Assembly (NCBI GenBank): GCA_028289425.1
Contig: JANQPL010000005.1
Location: 124,001-188,000, forward strand
Direction of reading: 5' to 3'
Length of the DNA: 64,000 bases
DNA from: Alphaproteobacteria bacterium
Lineage (GTDB): Bacteria > Pseudomonadota > Alphaproteobacteria > JANQMY01
The first letter of the stretch is position 1. The number at the start of each line of letters is the position of its first letter. The position numbers were made by a program, and so were the translations under genes. Under the pieces are notes generated by a model. It searched no databases. It worked only from the letters and a program-made list of their open reading frames with translations, and was not told where the DNA came from. Below are positions 26,126-35,203 of this stretch, piece by piece.

Positions 26126-26226
26126 AAGGATTTCGCAACCGTCTGCAAAGGACTCCCCTCTCGCACCACTTACGCCGCTTTAACGGGGGCCGCGCTAAAA
26201 CTGTCAGCCCACTTATCTTGGTGGCG

Positions 26227-26263
26227 TTTCCGGACGGAAAACTGTTGACACTTTTCCTGGAAA
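26227..26263 (+). promoter_or_regulatory. Paired TTTCC/GGAAA dyads with a -35-like box
   Basis: TTTCCG-GA-CGGAAA (26227-26240) and TTTCC-T-GGAAA (26253-26263) flank TTGACA (26245-26250), just upstream of the membrane-protein gene at 26303. No clear -10 box follows at 17 bp, so promoter function is uncertain. Confidence 0.3.
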
Positions 26264-26302
26264 CGCGACTGGGGCTGTGCAGGTTAACAAAGGGTTTCGC
26301 GC

Positions 26303-27373
26303 GTGCGGGTGAGAATTGCGTTTCAAATTCTCATGGCGATCGTCTATGGCGGATTGATCGCGGGCGCTCTTATTCTGCCCGCACCGGAAGGAATGTGGGC
26401 GGCACTGGCCTTTTTCGCATTGACCTTTGTGGGCTTGTGCATTTTGGTGGCCGACTACATCAACACCCGCGGCCTGCTGTTGCGCCAAAAGCGCCTGTGG
26501 ATCTATCTGGATACGGACGAACACGACGCCGCCTCCAAAAACAACGAAGTGATCGCCCGGCTGTGGCGGCAAAAGCCGTCGTCCCTCAGCCCGTTGGGCA
26601 TTGCCGCGTTTCTGTTGATCTCGATGGCGATCATCGCCATGCATGTGTCCGCCCTCTATGGGGAACTCAACATATCGCCGCCGGTGGCCCAGTTCATCGC
26701 CGAACGGCTGCAATGGGACACAACTTCCATTGCCGCATGGCTGATCGCCATCGGCGCCGAAGTCCTGCACATTCTGAATGTGTTCGACGCCACGGCCCCC
26801 GCCTTGCGGGAAACCACCACCGCCGGCCTGGTGGCGGGCGGGCCCTGGGGCGATCCGCTGATTGCCATCAACCGCTTCATTATCGGCGTCATCCTGATCG
26901 GCGGGGTGCGGCGCGCATTCAGCTTTATCGAGCAGGACAAACGCCTGGCGATGAACGCCGCCGAATTCGGCGTCTATCATCACGCCTTGGTGCTGGGGCC
27001 GGGATTGTTCCGGGCCGTTGCCAACCGGGTGGAGACGCTGTCCGATCCGGTCAAAAGCGCCTATGCCAACCGCAATGCGGCAGTCGCCAATCTGGCATTG
27101 CTGGTGGGGTTCATGGCCGGGCGGTCGACCAGCCTGTTGTTCGGCCATCGGCGGCGGGTGCGCGCGCGGCGCCTGCTGACGGAACTCTACCGCGGCCCGG
27201 GAGAGACCGCCTATGTGAGAAAATGGGCCGTGGTCGGATTATCGTTCGTGGCGGATGCGAGAGTCATCGCGCTCATCCGCGTCGCAAAGAACGATCCGTC
27301 CCGCACGGTGCAAAAAGCGGCGGACGAGGCGCTCACCCGCATCGGCGCGCTGGCCGCCAAGCGGCGGCGTTGA
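26303..27373 (+). CDS. Unknown membrane protein with C-terminal HEAT-like end
   Basis: A 356-residue protein without a recognised family. Hydrophobic segments are seen at about 7-24, 31-50, 95-115, 143-160 and 195-212. The C-terminal part is cytosolic and basic, and its end (VRKWAVVGLSFVADARVIALIRVA and RTVQKAADEALTRIGAL) resembles two HEAT-like helical pairs. Start is GTG at 26303, or GTG at 26309. GC-rich host composition marks the end of the island. Function unknown. Confidence 0.7.
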   Translation: MRVRIAFQILMAIVYGGLIAGALILPAPEGMWAALAFFALTFVGLCILVADYINTRGLLLRQKRLWIYLDTDEHDAASKNNEVIARLWRQKPSSLSPLGIAAFLLISMAIIAMHVSALYGELNISPPVAQFIAERLQWDTTSIAAWLIAIGAEVLHILNVFDATAPALRETTTAGLVAGGPWGDPLIAINRFIIGVILIGGVRRAFSFIEQDKRLAMNAAEFGVYHHALVLGPGLFRAVANRVETLSDPVKSAYANRNAAVANLALLVGFMAGRSTSLLFGHRRRVRARRLLTELYRGPGETAYVRKWAVVGLSFVADARVIALIRVAKNDPSRTVQKAADEALTRIGALAAKRRR

Positions 27374-27441
27374 CTATATACCGGTCCACCCTACTCCCTC
27401 AATTTTGGTTTTGGCCAACCACCCGTTGTTTGAAGGCATCA

Positions 27442-27525
27442 CCGGCCCACGCCCCCGTCCCATCCACGCGATAAGGGTACCCCCAAGTCGATTTGGGGGG
27501 TGGATGGGACGGGGGCGTGGGCCGG
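27442..27525. repeat. Palindromic element with perfect 26-bp stem
   Basis: Arms 27442-27467 and 27500-27525 are perfect inverse complements; the 32-nt loop contains a second stem CCCCCAA/TTGGGGG. Architecture and the GCGATAAGGGTACCC loop motif recall the units at 3108-3345, but the arm sequence is different. Confidence 0.75.
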
Positions 27526-27553
27526 CCAGGTAAAACATTTTGTTAACCAAGAC

Positions 27554-27583
27554 CTGACATCTGTCACACGGCCGGTGTATGAT
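27554..27583 (+). promoter_or_regulatory. Probable promoter of the outer-membrane protein gene
   Basis: CTGACA (27554-27559), 18-bp spacer, TATGAT (27578-27583), ending about 45 bp before the ATG at 27629. Confidence 0.4.
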
Positions 27584-27628
27584 TCGTGTCTGGTTGCGGC
27601 TTGCGAGGACAAAAGGGGTTTTAATTCC

Positions 27629-28327
27629 ATGGTGAAGCGCTGCGTTCTTTCGGTTTTGTCTCCAGTTTTGTCTGCGGCAACCGGTCTTGGAGCCTTGGTT
27701 TTCGCTACCACGGCCGCACTGGCCGGCGCTTTTCTGGACGATGAAGGCACCATTCGCGGCGTCTATATCCAGGGCGAAGGGGGCTATGTGCACCTGCCCG
27801 ATCAGAAGGCCAACACGTTTGGGCCCACGGGGCTTACGGCCGTCGTCCTGGATTTCGAGGAAAGCCCCGTCTATGGCGGCCAAATCGGTCTGGTCTTGCC
27901 CGAAGGTTTCCGGGTGGAGGCGGAAGGCATGTATGTGAATGCCGACCGCGCGGGCTTTGGCGCCGCGGACAGCGAAACCGAAATATTGCTGCTGATGGCC
28001 AACGTGCTCTACGACATGGATGTGGGCGATTTCCCGATCCGGCCCTATTGGGGCGGCGGCGCGGGTGCGGCCCTGTTGGACTACAACGTGGCCACATTCG
28101 CCGGCGCGCCCTTCGATGACGAGGTCACCGCCTTCGCCTGGCAGATGACCACCGGCGCCCGGGTGCATGCCACCAAGGCGCTGTTCCTGGATGTGAACTA
28201 CACTTATAGCCGAATTCGCGCGCCGCGCGCGTCTGACTTCAGCGCGCCCGCGGGCGGACAAGTGGGCCTCGACATCCAACGCATCGGATTGCACGCGGTG
28301 CGGGGCGGGTTGGGCGTCGAATTCTGA
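27629..28327 (+). CDS. Outer-membrane beta-barrel protein
   Basis: A 232-residue protein with a signal peptide (about 1-32, ending TTAALAGA). The mature part alternates short beta-strands with Gly turns: VYIQGEGGYVHL, YGGQIGLVLPEGFRVEAEGMYV, ILLLMANVLYDM, IRPYWGGGAGAALL, WQMTTGARVHATKALFLDVNYTY, and ends with IGLHAVRGGLGVEF, a C-terminal Phe as needed for BAM insertion. This matches small OmpA/P44-like eight-strand barrels. ATG at 27629 follows AAAAGGGG. Role (porin, adhesin or structural) cannot be told. Confidence 0.8.
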   Translation: MVKRCVLSVLSPVLSAATGLGALVFATTAALAGAFLDDEGTIRGVYIQGEGGYVHLPDQKANTFGPTGLTAVVLDFEESPVYGGQIGLVLPEGFRVEAEGMYVNADRAGFGAADSETEILLLMANVLYDMDVGDFPIRPYWGGGAGAALLDYNVATFAGAPFDDEVTAFAWQMTTGARVHATKALFLDVNYTYSRIRAPRASDFSAPAGGQVGLDIQRIGLHAVRGGLGVEF

Positions 28328-28394
28328 GCTCTGGCCATTGCAGGTTTGAACACCCTACCCTTTGCCTTCATGATTTTGGGCGAGGACAGCCGGC

Positions 28395-28802
28395 ATGACC
28401 GCCTATGAGATTCTCTCTTTAGCGAACGAATATGAAAACGCGCTCATCAGTACACTGATGGGCTATGCGTCCATCGTGTCCGCCTTTCTGGTCGCGGCCT
28501 ATCTGGTGGCCGACAAGCTGAACCGCAGCATGACGATCTTGCTGCTGGCCCTGTATGGTGTGTTCGCTTTCCAGATCTCCGCCCATGGCATTACCAAAAT
28601 GCTCGACCTGGCCAATGTCGCACACGTCGCCGCCCAAATGGCGCAAGATCCGAATTTGAACAGCGTCGCGCTCTATATGCTGAATTCGGGCGCCGTGAAC
28701 GTCTACCCGTATGGTGTTTTCGTCTACGCGTTCATTTACGTTGTGTCGTTCGCGGGCTCGATCGCGTTTTTCTTTACGATGCGGCGCCAAATCACAAAGT
28801 GA
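28395..28802 (+). CDS. Small unknown membrane protein
   Basis: A 135-residue protein with three hydrophobic segments (about 20-40, 47-66, 100-127) and a short basic C-terminus (MRRQITK). No family recognised. The ATG follows GAGGACAGC. It stands alone between the barrel protein gene and the converging DUF1801 gene; composition is that of the host. Confidence 0.7.
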   Translation: MTAYEILSLANEYENALISTLMGYASIVSAFLVAAYLVADKLNRSMTILLLALYGVFAFQISAHGITKMLDLANVAHVAAQMAQDPNLNSVALYMLNSGAVNVYPYGVFVYAFIYVVSFAGSIAFFFTMRRQITK

Positions 28803-28811
28803 TTGCCCGAC

Positions 28812-29234
28812 TTACCGCCCCTTCTTCTTCCGTAAATGATAGGTCAATGCGAGGGCGATGCAGTGGGTAAGCGGCGCTTTAGGCAGCGCCGATGACGCAC
28901 TCATGATCAGGGCACGGTTGCCTTCGAAGTCGAATTCGTCCGGATAGAGATCGCGGAACGTCTTCACCAAATCCGTTTGGCAATGGAAGAATACCGCCAC
29001 CGCGTCGTCGCGCCCCTTCGCCCGGTCAATGCGAATGGTGCTGCCGGCCTTAGTGGCCGCGGTCAGGTAACTCGGCTGACCCCATTTCAGCGTTTCTTCC
29101 AGTGGCCCCACGCCGTCGGTCTTGCGGGCCGTATGGAAAATCAGCTTACGGATGGCCTTCAGTTTCGACTGCACCTTCTTGGGATAGGCCTCGAAAACCT
29201 CTTCCACCGGGTTCTTTGTATCCGCTACCACCAT
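28812..29234 (-). CDS. DUF1801 family protein
   Basis: A 140-residue protein. VEEVFEAYPKKVQSKLKAIRKLIFHTA, then EETLKWGQPSYLT and RALIMSASSALPKAPLTHCIALALTYH, are the normal blocks of DUF1801 (YdhG-like, the fold of frataxin-like or iron-associated proteins). Function of the family is not settled. Its ATG begins one base after the TGA of the lipoprotein gene upstream (29236), so the two are translationally coupled. Confidence 0.85.
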   Translation of the reverse strand: MVVADTKNPVEEVFEAYPKKVQSKLKAIRKLIFHTARKTDGVGPLEETLKWGQPSYLTAATKAGSTIRIDRAKGRDDAVAVFFHCQTDLVKTFRDLYPDEFDFEGNRALIMSASSALPKAPLTHCIALALTYHLRKKKGR

Positions 29235-29235
29235 C

Positions 29236-29946
29236 TCAAAACTGCTTAAACTTTTTGATCTTGCGTTTCACTTCGTCCACCGAGGTGCGCGGGTGGCGAT
29301 TGAGACCATAAGGCACCCAATAAGCCTTGTTAAGATCGAACACATCGCCGTCGAGGGCGTCAGAACCGGCGATGGCATCTTCGATAATGTGGCAGGCCCA
29401 GCGGTCGCTCAAGCCCCCGACAATGCGGTCCACGGCAATGCTGGGATAATGAAAGCACACATATTTTCCTTCGGGCACTTTCCATTCGCCGACGACAACC
29501 TGGTCCTGGCCGGGATACCACAAAATCGCCTTGCCGCCGGGGCCGGTATATTCCACTTGATTGCCGTGCCGCGGTCCGTATGACAGGCGCGTTTTGTCGG
29601 CATACAGATCAGCGATTTCCGCGGCCGTGTAGACGGGGGCTTCCGCGACGCGCTGCTTGACGTCTTCGCACAGAAACTCGAGCTCGACGGGCTCGGGCTC
29701 CAGCGGCCCACAGCCGGTGATCAGTTTGAAGGACGCGGTGTCGGGGGCATCTTTGATCAGGCCGCACATGCCGTAAAGCGCACTGCTGGTATAGGTGACG
29801 GGAGCGCATTTTTTGAAGCGCATGGGCATGCCGGTGCGCGGATCTTTTTTGCAGCCGGCCAAGACAAGCAGGACTGCCATGAGCAGCGCAACGACTAACC
29901 AATGAGTCAGCCAACGCCTTCGACGCAAAAATCCATCCCCCAACAT
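29236..29946 (-). CDS. Unknown lipoprotein
   Basis: A 236-residue protein with a basic start, one hydrophobic helix and the lipobox VLAGC at about residue 31, so probably an envelope lipoprotein. The body has four more Cys-containing turns and aromatic-rich strands (GKAILWYPGQDQVVVGEWKV, KYVCFHYP); the latter pattern recalls DUF995-like exported proteins but is not certain. Start chosen at ATG 29946; the frame opens at a TTG at 29982. Coupled to the DUF1801 gene. Confidence 0.65.
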   Translation of the reverse strand: MLGDGFLRRRRWLTHWLVVALLMAVLLVLAGCKKDPRTGMPMRFKKCAPVTYTSSALYGMCGLIKDAPDTASFKLITGCGPLEPEPVELEFLCEDVKQRVAEAPVYTAAEIADLYADKTRLSYGPRHGNQVEYTGPGGKAILWYPGQDQVVVGEWKVPEGKYVCFHYPSIAVDRIVGGLSDRWACHIIEDAIAGSDALDGDVFDLNKAYWVPYGLNRHPRTSVDEVKRKIKKFKQF

Positions 29947-30000
29947 GGGGCGAGTGTAGGCGGCGGCGCCCTTGTCTGACAAGAAAAATGCCGTGCAGCC

Positions 30001-32451
30001 CTAAGACGTGATTTCCACCTCGCCCATCAGCCAGATGTTTTCCGATGATGATCCCACGCGAACGTCATAGAGCCCCGGTTCTACCTGCCAGGCGTGATCG
30101 TCCATATCCCAATGGGCAAAAGAATCGGGCCGAAGCTCGATTGTGACCGATTGGGTTTCGCCGGGCGCCAGCGTGATCTTCTTGAAGGCTTTAAGTTCCT
30201 GGAACGGCCGCGCGACGGCGCTGTTCTTGGCCCGCACATAGACTTGCGCCACCTCCTGTCCGGACATGGCGCTTTCATTGGCCAGATCGAACGACAGGCT
30301 TAATGGCCGACCCGCCACAATTTTGTCCGGCAACTGAAGATTGTCGTAGAAAAAGAAAGAATAACTAAGCCCATGGCCAAAGGGGAATAGCGGCGCGACG
30401 CTGCGCGTCTGATACCACCGGTACCCGGCGAAAATCCCCTCGCCATAGCGCACATGTCCCCGTTCGCCGGGATAGGAGGTGTAGGCCGGCGTTTCCTCCA
30501 GCCGAGAGGGAAACGTGCACGGCAATCGACCGGACGGGTTGGCGGTACCATCCAAAACATCGGCCAGCGCCGCGCCGAACTCCTGGCCTGGAAACCAGCA
30601 CCACAGAACCGCCTGAGCTTTGTGGAGCCACGGCATTTCAACGGGACTACCCGCATTGATCACCACAACCGTGTTGGGGTTCGCATCCAGCACCCGCGAC
30701 ACAAGCTCGTCCTGCTTGCCCGGCAACACCATGTCCGCTCGGTCGTTTCCTTCGGTTTCCCAGTCGGAATTCGTTCCCACAATGAGGACACCGGCATCGG
30801 CATTGGTCGCCGCCGCCACCGCATCGCCCATCAGCGTGTCGGAGACTGGGGGCTGAACCCCAAAGCGCACGCCCGACAGCATCTTGTCGCTCACCCGGGC
30901 GAATTCGATCACCACATCGTAGGTACGGTTGGCTTCCAACTCGATGGTCTTTCGTTTTTCGGTGGTGCCGAATCCGAAAAAGGAGTCCCCCGGCGTTTGA
31001 TCTGTCCAATTGTCAATGAGCTCCGCCCCATCGATTGACAGTCGCGCCAGACCCGCACTCATCAAGCCGAACTCATGAATGCCCGATTTGTCGGGCGTGA
31101 ACCGCCCTGACAAACGTACCGACATGGGGCCGCTAATGCCGGCCGCTTCCTGAGAGCCAAAAAACACCATGCCGCGGGTTTGCACTTTTTGTGAGATGGG
31201 CGCGCCGGAAAAGCTGTCGCCCGCAAACATTTCATAGAGAAAGCCCGGTGCGTTTTGGCCACTTGCGGTGACGCGCGCCGTGTCGAAAAACGGCACATAT
31301 CTGTTGGTAAGACACCCGGGCTGAAAGTCGATGTTAGCGTCTTGGCCCCATTGGCCCGAGATCGAGTCCAACGGATGCTTCGCATAATGGGGCAGCACGC
31401 CGGAGCTGCCGCCGCCTTGAATTTGTCCGCGCTCGGCGTTTGGGCCGATCACCGCGATCCGCTTCATCGCCTTCGTGTCGAAAGGCAACACGCCGTCGTT
31501 CTTCAGCAGCACGAAGCTTTCGGCTGCCGCCTGTTTGGCAAGGGCCCGGTGTTCCGGTTTATCGACGGCCTGTTCCGGTCTCGGCTCCGGCGCGCCGAGC
31601 TTGCCCGACCGTTCGAGCAAGAACAGCAAGCGGCGCACCTTGTCATCGATGACCGCTTCGTCCACATCGCCGGCACGTACCGCTTCAAGCAATCGCGCGC
31701 CCATGGTGCGGGCCGGTCCCGGCATTTCCAGATCCAGACCGGCATTGGCGTTACCCACGGTTTCCCGCGCACCGCCCCAATCGCTCACCACAAACCCGTC
31801 AAAACCCCAATCGCCTTTTAAAAGATCCGTGAGCAGATCTTTGGAAGAAGCCGCATAGGTCCCGTTCACGCGGTTGTAAGATGACATAAGGCTCCACGGC
31901 TTGGTCTCTTTCACCACGCGCTCGAAGGGGTAAAGATAGAGTTCGTGCAAGGGGCGCTCGTCCACATCGGAACTCATGGTGTGGCGCTCATATTCCGAGT
32001 CATTGCAGATAAAGTGCTTCGGGCAGGCACCCACGCCTTTCGACTGCACGCCGGTAACGAACGACACCGCGATCTCTGCCGTCAGATATGGGTCTTCCGA
32101 ATAGCATTCGAAATTGCGTCCGCCTAAGGGCGTGCGCTGCAGATTGATGGTGGGCCCCAACAGCACTTGGGCATCTTTGGTTTTGGTTTCTTCGCCAAGC
32201 GCCTTCCCCACCTGTTCGATCAACCCGGTGTTCCAGGTGGCCGCCAAGGCGCTGCCCACCGGAAAACAGGCCGCCGACACGCTGGTCATGAAATCGCCCC
32301 GCGCCCCGTTGGGCCCATCGGTCATTTTGAAGGGCGGAATGCCCAGCCGCTCCACGCCGGTAGACAGCCACAAAGCGGATCCCGCGGCCATGGAGACTTT
32401 TTCCTCCAGGGTCATTTGGGACAGAAGTTCGTTTATTTTCGGCGTATCCAT
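30001..32451 (-). CDS. Glycoside hydrolase family 3 beta-glucosidase with PA14 insert
   Basis: An 816-residue GH3 enzyme that hydrolyses terminal beta-linked sugars from glycosides or oligosaccharides. The (beta/alpha)8 domain holds KMTDGPNGAR and the nucleophile D224 in FVVSDWGGA; KHFICND is the substrate-binding block. The second domain follows (KRIAVIGPNAERGQIQGGGS), interrupted by a PA14 domain (GRFTPDKSGIHEFGLMSAG), as in beta-glucosidases related to K. marxianus BglI. A fibronectin-III-like end (GQEVAQVYVRAKNS, APGETQSVTIELRPDSFAHWD) closes it. No signal peptide, so cytoplasmic. ATG at 32451 follows GAGG; the longer frame to 32580 is not needed. Confidence 0.93.
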   Translation of the reverse strand: MDTPKINELLSQMTLEEKVSMAAGSALWLSTGVERLGIPPFKMTDGPNGARGDFMTSVSAACFPVGSALAATWNTGLIEQVGKALGEETKTKDAQVLLGPTINLQRTPLGGRNFECYSEDPYLTAEIAVSFVTGVQSKGVGACPKHFICNDSEYERHTMSSDVDERPLHELYLYPFERVVKETKPWSLMSSYNRVNGTYAASSKDLLTDLLKGDWGFDGFVVSDWGGARETVGNANAGLDLEMPGPARTMGARLLEAVRAGDVDEAVIDDKVRRLLFLLERSGKLGAPEPRPEQAVDKPEHRALAKQAAAESFVLLKNDGVLPFDTKAMKRIAVIGPNAERGQIQGGGSSGVLPHYAKHPLDSISGQWGQDANIDFQPGCLTNRYVPFFDTARVTASGQNAPGFLYEMFAGDSFSGAPISQKVQTRGMVFFGSQEAAGISGPMSVRLSGRFTPDKSGIHEFGLMSAGLARLSIDGAELIDNWTDQTPGDSFFGFGTTEKRKTIELEANRTYDVVIEFARVSDKMLSGVRFGVQPPVSDTLMGDAVAAATNADAGVLIVGTNSDWETEGNDRADMVLPGKQDELVSRVLDANPNTVVVINAGSPVEMPWLHKAQAVLWCWFPGQEFGAALADVLDGTANPSGRLPCTFPSRLEETPAYTSYPGERGHVRYGEGIFAGYRWYQTRSVAPLFPFGHGLSYSFFFYDNLQLPDKIVAGRPLSLSFDLANESAMSGQEVAQVYVRAKNSAVARPFQELKAFKKITLAPGETQSVTIELRPDSFAHWDMDDHAWQVEPGLYDVRVGSSSENIWLMGEVEITS

Positions 32452-32580
32452 AGTGGCCTCATTTTGCGTATTCGGTGACTTACCCCCGGCCGTTGCGGAT
32501 GTAAATCCCCGGCCAAAATGACGCACACCACAACCCTCCGCTTCATTTTCTCGTACAGAAAATGACTGGAAAAAGAACAC

Positions 32581-34110
32581 ATGGCATCGAAAAACATCAT
32601 CGTCCTACTTGGCGATCAACTGTCACCCAACATCTCATCACTTCAAGCGGGCGACTCCGCGCGCGATGTGGTGTTTATGGTGGAGAGCAAGGCGGCGGCA
32701 AGCCGCGTGCCCTATCACAAAAAGAAGCTCGCCTTCCTTTTCTCAGCCATGCGCCATTTTGCGGAAGCGCTTAAGACTGCAGGTTGGCAGGTGGACTATG
32801 TGACACTTGATGCCTCCAGCAATACCGGTTCCCTGACACAGGAAGTCTCACGTGCTGTGGCGCGTCACCAGCCGGCCAAAATTCTGGTGACCGAACCGAG
32901 CCATTGGGCCGCCCGTCAATCCATTGTTGCTTGGGGCAAACGATTTCACTGCGCCGTAGACGTTCTGGAAGACGACCGTTTTCTTTGTTCCCATACAGCG
33001 TTCGGTGCCTGGGCCGAAGGCCGGAAACAACTGCGCATGGAATATTTCTACCGCGAGATGCGTAAGAAGACCGGACTGCTCATGTCCGGTGCCGCCCCCG
33101 AAGGCGGGAAATGGAACTTCGATACGGAAAACCGAAAACCGGCCAAAGGCGATTTGTTCATCCCGCAGCCGAAGCACATTGCACCCGACAAGATCACAGA
33201 AGGCGTACTTGCGCTGGTGGAAAAGCATTTTGAAAATCATTTCGGCGACCTGACGCCCTTCTGGTTCGCGGTCACCGCCGACCAGGCAGAGGCGGCGCAG
33301 GAAACCTTTCTGTCGGACGCCCTGCCCCGGTTTGGCGATTTTCAGGACGCCATGCTGACCGGTCAGAAATTCCTCTATCATTCCGTCCTCTCCCAATACA
33401 TGAATGTTGGCCTGCTCGATCCGCTGGCGGTGTGCCGGCGGGTCGAAAACGAATACCGGGCCGGCCGAGTACCTTTGAATGCCGCTGAAGGGTTTATCCG
33501 GCAGATCATTGGCTGGCGGGAATATGTGCGCGGTCTCTATTGGCTGAAAATGCCGGACTATGGACAGGCGAACTATTTTGCGGCGACGCGGCCACTGCCG
33601 GCGTTTTACTGGACGGGCGATACGGACATGGCCTGCCTTGCCGCCGCCATCGGGCAAACCAAGGAAGACGCATACGCCCACCACATTCAGCGGCTGATGG
33701 TCACCGGCAATTTCGCCATGCTGTTGGGTGTCGACCCGCGGGAAGTTCACGAATGGTATTTGGCGGTGTATGCCGATGCCTATGATTGGGTGGAAATGCC
33801 CAACACGATTGGTATGAGTCAATTTGCCGATGGCGGTTTGTTGGGATCGAAGCCCTATGCGGCAAGCGGCAACTACATCAACAAAATGTCAGACTATTGC
33901 GCATCGTGCCGCTACAAGTTCAAGGAAAAGACGGGGCCTGATGCGTGCCCCTTCAATGCGCTTTATTGGGATTTCGTGGCGCGAAACGAAAGCAAGTTGC
34001 GGGGCAACCCAAGGCTTGGCCAGACCTATCGCACCTGGGACCGGATGACGTCGGAAAAACAAACAGCATATTTAAAGCAAGCGCGTCGCTTCTTGGAGCA
34101 GATTGTTTAG
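32581..34110 (+). CDS. FeS-type bacterial photolyase/cryptochrome (FeS-BCP)
   Basis: A 509-residue member of the prokaryotic (6-4) photolyase / CryPro group (formerly DUF523-like deoxyribodipyrimidine photolyase-related). NIIVLLGDQLSPN opens the antenna domain; the FAD-binding half has LIQRLMVTGNFAMLLG-type blocks (HIQRLMVTGNFAM) and MSQFADGGLLGSKPYAASG. SDYCASCRYKF and PDACPFN supply Cys residues of the 4Fe-4S cluster. It probably repairs UV (6-4) photoproducts in light or acts as a blue-light sensor. ATG directly follows a short leader divergent from the GH3 gene. The end overlaps the converging DinB gene by 4 bp. Confidence 0.92.
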   Translation: MASKNIIVLLGDQLSPNISSLQAGDSARDVVFMVESKAAASRVPYHKKKLAFLFSAMRHFAEALKTAGWQVDYVTLDASSNTGSLTQEVSRAVARHQPAKILVTEPSHWAARQSIVAWGKRFHCAVDVLEDDRFLCSHTAFGAWAEGRKQLRMEYFYREMRKKTGLLMSGAAPEGGKWNFDTENRKPAKGDLFIPQPKHIAPDKITEGVLALVEKHFENHFGDLTPFWFAVTADQAEAAQETFLSDALPRFGDFQDAMLTGQKFLYHSVLSQYMNVGLLDPLAVCRRVENEYRAGRVPLNAAEGFIRQIIGWREYVRGLYWLKMPDYGQANYFAATRPLPAFYWTGDTDMACLAAAIGQTKEDAYAHHIQRLMVTGNFAMLLGVDPREVHEWYLAVYADAYDWVEMPNTIGMSQFADGGLLGSKPYAASGNYINKMSDYCASCRYKFKEKTGPDACPFNALYWDFVARNESKLRGNPRLGQTYRTWDRMTSEKQTAYLKQARRFLEQIV

Positions 34111-34616
34111 AACTGCGACAGGGGATTATAGGGCAAGTCCGTGTTGCCGTAGTCGAGCCCCATTTTGTGCAGCTCCGACGTGACCTGGCTTCGGTGATGG
34201 GTGGCGTGGTTGAACATCTGCATGCAAAAGAATTTCCGCGGCACGGTCCGTGTGCGGTTGAAATGCTCGCTTGCGAAGCTGATGGTGCCGTCCAGCCAGT
34301 CTTGCGCATTGCGCTCGATCAAATCCAGCATGTCCTCATCAAACGCAATGCGCGCTTTCTTTAGCGCCTCATAATCGTCGTGGAGTTTTTTGTTCGGGTC
34401 GAACACATGATCCGGCGGAATACCGTCCAGAACAAATCCGCGTAATGCATAGTCCACCATCAAGATATGATCGAGCGTGCGGTGAATCGAGCCAAAGAAC
34501 ATGCCACGGTCGACTTTCCGGTCACCATCGCTCACACCATCGCAAACGACATACAAACTCTCGTTTTGCCATTTGTTATATCGCGCCATTTCCCGCGCCC
34601 AGGCTTGCGAATTCAT
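34107..34616 (-). CDS. DinB family protein
   Basis: A 169-residue four-helix-bundle protein of the DinB/YfiT superfamily. Metal-ligand His residues stand in IHRTLDHILMVD (H46/H51 region) and in MFNHATHHRSQVTSELH, the usual N-H-x-x-H-H-R motif. Bacterial members are putative metal-dependent transferases, some using thiol cofactors. Converges on the photolyase gene with a 4-bp overlap. Substrate unknown. Confidence 0.88.
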   Translation of the reverse strand: MNSQAWAREMARYNKWQNESLYVVCDGVSDGDRKVDRGMFFGSIHRTLDHILMVDYALRGFVLDGIPPDHVFDPNKKLHDDYEALKKARIAFDEDMLDLIERNAQDWLDGTISFASEHFNRTRTVPRKFFCMQMFNHATHHRSQVTSELHKMGLDYGNTDLPYNPLSQF

Positions 34617-34696
34617 TGCCCTGTCGCCTCCCTATTTCGTGGCCAGCATTTGTGGCAGCATGACACCTTCCATAGCACAGACCGGGAGCAGGACTC

Positions 34697-35128
34697 ATGC
34701 TCGTGGAACATCTTGCCCTTACCATTGCCGCCCTGTTCACCGGCGGGGCGTTTTTCGCCAATGTGGTCGAACATCCCGCGCGCTTACATTTGGACGATGC
34801 CGGCATGCTGACCCAATGGAAACCGGCCTACAAACGGGGATTTGCGCTGCAGGCCCCAATGGCCACGCTGGGCTTTGCCCTGGGCACATGGGCGTGGTGG
34901 CAGAGCGGCGATCCGCTGTTACTGATCGGCGGCCTACTACTGATCGCCAATTGGCCGTTCACGCTGATTTGGATCATGCCCATCAATCGGAAACTGTTGG
35001 CCACCGCGCCGGGCCAAGCGGGAAGCGATACACGCGCGCTGTTGGAGAAATGGGCGGCCTTTCATGGGGTGCGCACCGGATTGGGTGCCGGTGCGATCCT
35101 CGCGTTTTTGTGGGCCTCGTTGCGTTAG
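34697..35128 (+). CDS. DUF1772 membrane protein
   Basis: A 143-residue protein with four hydrophobic segments and the early phrase LFTGGAFFANVVEHPAR, then a late W(A)xxHGVRTGLGAGAILAFLWA, matching DUF1772 (anthrone-oxygenase-like family). It stands upstream of the ArsR operon with its own start. Function in bacteria unknown. Confidence 0.8.
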   Translation: MLVEHLALTIAALFTGGAFFANVVEHPARLHLDDAGMLTQWKPAYKRGFALQAPMATLGFALGTWAWWQSGDPLLLIGGLLLIANWPFTLIWIMPINRKLLATAPGQAGSDTRALLEKWAAFHGVRTGLGAGAILAFLWASLR

Positions 35129-35135
35129 AATAATA

Positions 35136-35203
35136 GTTAGGTAATTACCAAACTTTTTCTTGCGCGCATACCGCCAGTCCTATAAGTTAGGTAAATGCCT
35201 AAC
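35136..35203 (+). promoter_or_regulatory. Twin ArsR operators, second covering the start codon
   Basis: GTTAGGTAATTACCAAAC (35136-35153) is a near-perfect 18-bp palindrome. GTTAGG-TAAATG-CCTAAC (35186-35203) has perfect 6-bp arms and contains the ATG (35195-35197). Spacing is 50 bp centre to centre. TATAAG at 35181-35186 is a probable -10 box, placing transcription start close to the ATG, so the mRNA is probably leaderless. Confidence 0.65.
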
